A DNA stretch of 64,000 nt, from NCBI GenBank assembly GCA_002633005.1, contig NMRA01000296.1:468632-532631 (forward strand), written 5' to 3'. The position numbers were made by a program, and so were the translations under genes. This document shows, piece after piece, positions 59,273 to 64,000 of this stretch; the first letter of the stretch is position 1; every line of letters begins with the position of its first letter. This DNA is from Phoronis australis (lineage: Eukaryota > Phoronida > Phoronidae). The notes beneath the pieces are model-generated. The model was given only the letters and a program-made list of their open reading frames with translations. It did no database searches and had not been told where the DNA came from.

Positions 59273-60572
59273 AGTTGTTAGCATTTCACAAACCTTCATT
59301 GACGGTTATTTCAGACTAGGAAAGCATCTACTAGTTTTTTGGGGTCAAATGACACATATTTCGCCAAATTTTAACCTACATCAAAAAAGTTCACTAACTG
59401 AAATTCTCACAAATCCCACGAGGTTTCGAAGCCCTTCTCAAAGGAATCTTTATACCTGTATCTGTGCGTGTTAACCTGGGAGAGGTTTCAGTGTAAGATT
59501 CGAACTTGCACTTCAAAAAAATCATTGAAATCTTTGTATATGATTGCGTGAGATAATTCAAGTCCCTTAACCTTACACATAATCAGTTAGACTGCTTATG
59601 TGCACAGCCCTCAAAAATCTTTCCCGCGACAGTCTGATCTACACAGCGAGTTTAGCACGCAAAAATAATGATTTCTTGCGATCTCCAAAAGAAGTGCTAT
59701 TGGATTTTTGAGTGAAATGTCGATATTGTTATCCTGAATTGGAACATTATAATTTGTATAATTCACAAATGGTGTCAAATTCCCATCCATTTTTCCAAGT
59801 TCAGTCTTTTGAATGTTACCGTGTCAGAAGTTGGTGTTGCGGGGAATAAGTTTGATGCTGAAGTGTAAAAAATATTTAATTGTTTTCTAAACCACGGTGA
59901 GCAGGAGATTTCATCTATTTTCCCGCTATAACAATTGAGAGTGTCAGATTTCTAGTGGCAAAAAGGGAAATTCATGTCCAGGACTGTCATAAGAGGCCAG
60001 GAAGATGACCCTGGAGAAACGGAGCTTTGCATTGCCTACTTTAAAGTTGTGAAGCAACATGGAAAATCTTTGTACATTAAGTTTTCTTGAACTTTTTAGA
60101 AATATTAGTAGGAACTATTAGTCTTCTTACACGCTATGTGTTGGTGTTGAAATGATCATTATCTAGTGTCAAAGTTGGAAACCCGAATTTAAAAAAGGGG
60201 GCGCCTAACAAAAGTACACCGTCTAGGACAACCCCAAGAGTAATCTGGATCTGGTAGTAGGCCTAGACAATGTTACGTTTCATCCGTGATGTATCTCTTT
60301 TCTATGCCCTGCCTTTCTCCTAACATTTTTGCTCGAGTCTGCCGGTCGTCACCAAGATATCACCCCTACGTTCATGCACATGTTTTCCTACTTCCCGTCT
60401 CCTACGGCCCTGCTAACTTGGGCTTGACGTGCGATTGGGTTTTAAAGTGTACACAACTTGACTCTAGTACCTCAAAATAAATTTTATTATTATATCTTAC
60501 TTGATTTCAGTGCTTTTAGTGCACAGCTCATAAAGAAACACGCAAAAATTTAAGAAATAATAATTATGTACA
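59273..60572. other. No gene seen
   Basis: Non-coding by inspection: no domain-bearing ORF and no clear repeat. Confidence 0.45.
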
Positions 60573-61242
60573 ACGTCATGGGTTGAACCCAAGTCGTTTG
60601 ACACACTGTTCGGATCAGAGACAAAGTGTATAGAGTGAAGAGAAAGCAAAGTACATTTGCGTCAAGAAGGTTCGTAGAGGGACCAAAAGACGTGCTTCAG
60701 CAACAGCTAGCAGCCAGGCGGAGAACGTCTCGGTGTTCCGAAGGACACCAAAGTTGCGCAGAAGTGGCATCGCTTCGTGCACCGAACGAGAGTGTGGGAC
60801 GTCATCTTGGACCAAGCGATTCGGTCCGGGGCCACTCCGTGTTCTGCCCACGTTGAGGACTCGTGTTTCGACTCCAGTGACACAGGAGACGTTACGATGA
60901 AGGCCTGGTTCAATAAAGGGCAATATTTATCATTCAGAAACATCAGCTCTCTATTCAGGATCGTCTGTTGGATGACTGAGTTGACTCGCCGAGCCCGAGG
61001 CCGCTTCTCTCGCGGGAGGGTCCAGTTCGTAAGGCTCAACGTAGAAAAGTACGCAGCCGGAAGCACATTAAACTTGTTCTCGCTTTCGTGCAACCCCATT
61101 TCCTCATCCTGGCCACCATTCCCGTACGTTTTTTCATAGTATTCGTTCAATTCTTGCTCACAATCGTCGTCGCTTTCAAATTCCCTGCTCTCCGCCATTG
61201 TTCAATGCTAGTCACTGATCTCTTGGATTCAACCCATGACGT
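60573..61242. mobile_element. Possible TIR-bounded element of about 670 bp
   Basis: ACGTCATGGGTTGAACCCAAG at the left and CTTGGATTCAACCCATGACGT at the right are inverted copies with one mismatch in 21. They bracket a 163-codon minus-strand ORF. Either a DNA element lies here, or the matches are part of regulatory sequence of the ORF. Confidence 0.4.
60707..61198 (-). CDS. Hypothetical acidic-N-terminal ORF, possible first exon
   Basis: 163 codons starting MAESREFESDDDCEQE with a strong start context (ACAATGGCGG). The first 45 residues are very acidic and hydrophilic; the next part contains a basic cluster (REKRPRARR). I recognise no family. Upstream on the minus strand are an E2F-like TTTCCCGCC and a CRE-like CGACGTCA, as in housekeeping promoters, so a genuine 5' exon with a splice donor before the ORF end is possible. 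Alternatively the ORF belongs to the TIR-bounded element. Confidence 0.35.
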   Translation of the reverse strand: MAESREFESDDDCEQELNEYYEKTYGNGGQDEEMGLHESENKFNVLPAAYFSTLSLTNWTLPREKRPRARRVNSVIQQTILNRELMFLNDKYCPLLNQAFIVTSPVSLESKHESSTWAEHGVAPDRIAWSKMTSHTLVRCTKRCHFCATLVSFGTPRRSPPGC

Positions 61243-61256
61243 CGCATGGCGGGAAA
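61237..61256 (-). promoter_or_regulatory. CRE-like and E2F-like sites upstream of the minus-strand ORF
   Basis: On the minus strand TTTCCCGCC (61256-61248) and CGACGTCA (61244-61237) lie about 40-58 bases before the ATG at 61198. The motifs are seen; function is inferred. Confidence 0.3.
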
Positions 61257-62560
61257 TGTGAAAATTGGCAAAATTGAAAGAAAAATCAAAATTTCGAGCT
61301 AATTACACAAAATAAACATTGCTTTAGCTAAATTTTACGTCATACATTTAGTCTGTGGCCACCGGTAATTCAAAATGTGCAAAAATCCATGGTGTTTACT
61401 GTTTAAAAGCATTGTTGTATTCCATGCTCTTCAGTGCCCTATTCCGTATGCTGAAGGTATTTGCTCCGTGTTATTACGCTTAAGGACAGCTATGGTCACG
61501 TGATACGTATATTAAGTGCGGGCTACATTTCAAGAAAAATTGTGAGTAGAAATCTAACGAAGCCTCATACCAAGAACAAAAGGCTAGATTTCGAAAACTC
61601 GTTTGAAATCGGCTGTAAACCCACTTTCCGTCCAGGAAGCGATATTTTGATTTAGACCACTCGCTGTAGAGTTTTTGATAGGCCCTAGTGACGCAGCTTA
61701 CTGGGGGAGCAGCCCACTATTTCAAAGGTGCACTACTCTGAAGGTTCACTACTCCGAAAAGATCTAAAGTTTCAGACTTGGGTGTAATGATATACTTTTA
61801 CCTGCGACACTTCGGTTATTAGATGCACTTGAGTGTACCTATGCTGAACGCCTGGATTTCATGCGCATGCGAAATTGCCCGCATGTCTTTCGAATACGGA
61901 AAATGAGTACGTACTTGGATTTGTAAAAGAATATGAAGTAGGAATGTTGATGAATTATCAACCAGACTATACATTCATCAAATCCATGTCAAGGTCGCAT
62001 CATTTCACAGCGTGACGAGCTCCACTAGTCTGCTAGCCGCTGCACCTGAAAACTCACCCACCGGAACCACGTGCATGGCCGGGTCGAAACTAAATGTAGT
62101 TAGTAGTCTGTACCCAGTCCCTGCCAGTCTTCACGAAGTCGGAGAGTCCCATTCAATCTTCTTAAATTTAAAACCGCAACTATATGGTCGCTATCACTCG
62201 GGTCCTGACTCCATCCCGCAGTGTTCAACTAGTTGAGACTGAATGAGTCCGGCGATAGTTTGATTCAAGCTGCGTTTGGCAGTGACTGGCTGAGCTCATT
62301 TGTAAAGTTAACAACGCAATCAAAGTTTCAAAAACTATTTAACTTTTGCACACCCTTTAAATAGTTAGCCTACTAAATGCAAACATGAATCAAAAAGGTA
62401 GGCCTACATGTAGTTTAGCTGTGGTTGCTGGCTTGCTGATGAAATTGACGGGCGTTTTTTATTTGAAATAAAATATTTCAGCACATTGTCGGATACGAGA
62501 CATATTCGTATTCATAGTCTATCGTTTTATATGCACATGCGGCACAGCTGGTACGCTAGT
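61257..62560. other. No gene seen
   Basis: ORFs up to 74 codons without any domain. Nothing else is supported. Confidence 0.45.
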
Positions 62561-62569
62561 TGGGCTAGA

Positions 62570-62709
62570 GACGGACTCTTCTGCAGATTCTGGACTAGTC
62601 CGGTAGTGAGAGCACGCGGTCACTAGGAGGCGTGACGATAGACAAAAGTCTCCACAGTATAGAGGTCAAATCTTTGTTCACTCATTGTTGATTTAAGACC
62701 AGTGGCGAG
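62570..62709 (+). other. Possible 5'UTR exon ending at a strong donor
   Basis: The sequence GGCGAG|GTGAGTG (62704-62716) is an almost ideal splice donor, preceded by about 140 bases with mixed GC content. No following coding exon is found before the window edge, so this is speculative. Confidence 0.2.
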
Positions 62710-63816
62710 GTGAGTGTGTTTTCTCTCGTGTATTTCTCGGTGTAGGTTCTTAACAATGCATTTAAATGCATCCGGACTTATAGAATGTTATATAGGCGTG
62801 CTGTGTATTTGTAGATAGTATAAAATAATGTTGCATACGACTCAGGAAGGAGGTGGTAAGGATGATTTCCCGCCGCGGCATTGACATTTTTAATTTTACG
62901 CCATTTGCGCTTTGTGTTGCGCTGTAAATTTGCGATGAGAGCACAGTCACTCGACGTGAGACTATAATATATAGAAGGCATGATAGAGCGATCCAATACG
63001 GCAGCCTATCAGGCAAGTTTTTATTGGCTAAACTAGTCCGACAGTCGACTGCAAAAATACGCTTCAAATGAGACCCTGAGAGACTTGCATCTTTGTTCCA
63101 CCGCTAGGATCGCTAGTAGCGTGTGTCTGTCCAGTCACCAGCCTCCCATTTGTTTGCTCTGTTTGCAGCTAGTTTATGGTATATTATCGATTGGCATGTG
63201 ATTGGCATTCGTTGAAAACTTGTTTGTTTGATTAATAAAGACTTTCCGGAGGTGCTAAATTTTTCGCAATATAATGTGTTCTTTTAAGACTTAATTTACG
63301 GTTGAAACAAAAGTGTTTCCATTCCATGTACCCATCGTTGACTGTGAAATGAGACTTACAGATTTACAGTTATTCTTTAAATTTACTATGATGGTGTGCG
63401 AAGAGGTACTTAATTGGAATTTTCATTGTCTAATGACTTGTTTTTACCAAAGTTGATTCATGTGCCAGTCGAGATATTTTCGTTAGATTAATCTGTGAGG
63501 AAGGTGAGGACATGGAACAATGAAATCAGTGGATATTGCGATGAGTGTGTGTCGCTCTTTCAGAGAATAGATTGGTTCCCATAAAAGTGTCAAAGCTGCC
63601 TGGCCACTCCTGTAGTGAAATTGCTGTGGTGTTAATGACTGCAAGTGTGTACAGAAACAAATGAATCAATACTAAGCATTCCTGGCTTTTCACACGCAGT
63701 AAAATTGTAATTGAAGATGATCACATCTCAAGGCAGCCATGTGATCCAATGTCAATCATTTTTTTAATTCATTGTTGAGTGAACGCAAATTACTGAAACA
63801 AGGGTTCTGTTGTACC
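62710..63816. other. No gene seen
   Basis: No ORF with a recognisable domain. If the donor at 62710 is real this would be intron. Confidence 0.4.
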
Positions 63817-64000
63817 AGTAAGCTAATCTACAGGCAATGTAATGAAACAACATCAGTAGTAAGCTAATCTACAGGCAATGTAATGACACAACCTCAGTAG
63901 TAAGCTAATCTACAGGCAATGTAATGAAACTACCTCAGTAGTAAGCTAATCTACAGGCAATGTAATGAAACAACCTCAGTAGTAAGCTAATCTACAGGCA
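63817..64000. repeat. 41-bp minisatellite, continues past the window
   Basis: Units start at 63817, 63858, 63899, 63940 and 63981, exactly 41 bases apart, each beginning AGTAAGCTAATCTACAGGCA. The copies are nearly identical, so the array is young. The last unit is cut by the window end. Confidence 0.97.

Noticed and set aside
1-64000. A novel multi-gene defence or metabolic system
   Set aside because: Only SUOX and two HYKK copies are supported; they are unrelated animal enzymes and nothing links them functionally here.

Overview
This is eukaryotic, AT-rich animal DNA with few genes, long introns, GT-AG splice junctions, microsatellites and many decayed transposons. No operons or bacterial gene packing are present. 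The two recognisable gene types are a sulfite oxidase with cytochrome b5, Moco and dimerisation domains behind a mitochondrial leader exon, and hydroxylysine kinase. With the LINE relics and the excess of the palindrome TAGGCCTA, the content suggests a marine invertebrate, possibly a deuterostome. The species cannot be fixed from the sequence alone.

Layout. 1-18 kb: no supported protein-coding gene. It holds two TIR elements, triplet-repeat DNA, a decayed tRNA-like sequence, a 433-bp tandem repeat (7.4-8.4 kb), a large inverted repeat with LTR-like arms (9.2-10.3 kb) and the 3' end of a dead LINE on the minus strand (13.8-14.5 kb). 18-45 kb: a large tandem segmental duplication. Each copy carries a six-exon hydroxylysine kinase gene on the plus strand. 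HYKK copy A (22965-28470) is complete at 373 codons. Copy B (38850-43724) has the same exon lengths and phases but loses the start of its last exon at an assembly gap. Between them lie a foldback element copy, a THAP-domain fragment and a 1.75-kb direct repeat meeting at a single N, most likely an uncollapsed contig overlap. 46-47.6 kb: a decayed LINE reverse transcriptase on the plus strand. 48.7-55.4 kb: sulfite oxidase (SUOX), two coding exons separated by a 4967-bp intron that holds a tRNA-like sequence, a hairpin and a TIR element. 55.4-64 kb: mostly non-coding, with a second dead LINE (RNase H region, minus strand, 58 kb), a minus-strand ORF with promoter-like upstream sequence at 60.7-61.2 kb, and a 41-bp minisatellite that runs off the right edge.

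Function. SUOX oxidises sulfite to sulfate in the mitochondrial intermembrane space. Hydroxylysine kinase phosphorylates 5-hydroxylysine with GTP during collagen breakdown. They are unrelated neighbours with no sign of shared regulation. I found no defence island, toxin system, CRISPR array or other new multi-gene system. The most informative points are the divergent HYKK pair (about 10% amino-acid difference, one copy with DFG changed to DFS), the precise transposon insertion dated by its empty site in the sister copy, and assembly artefacts at the three N positions.
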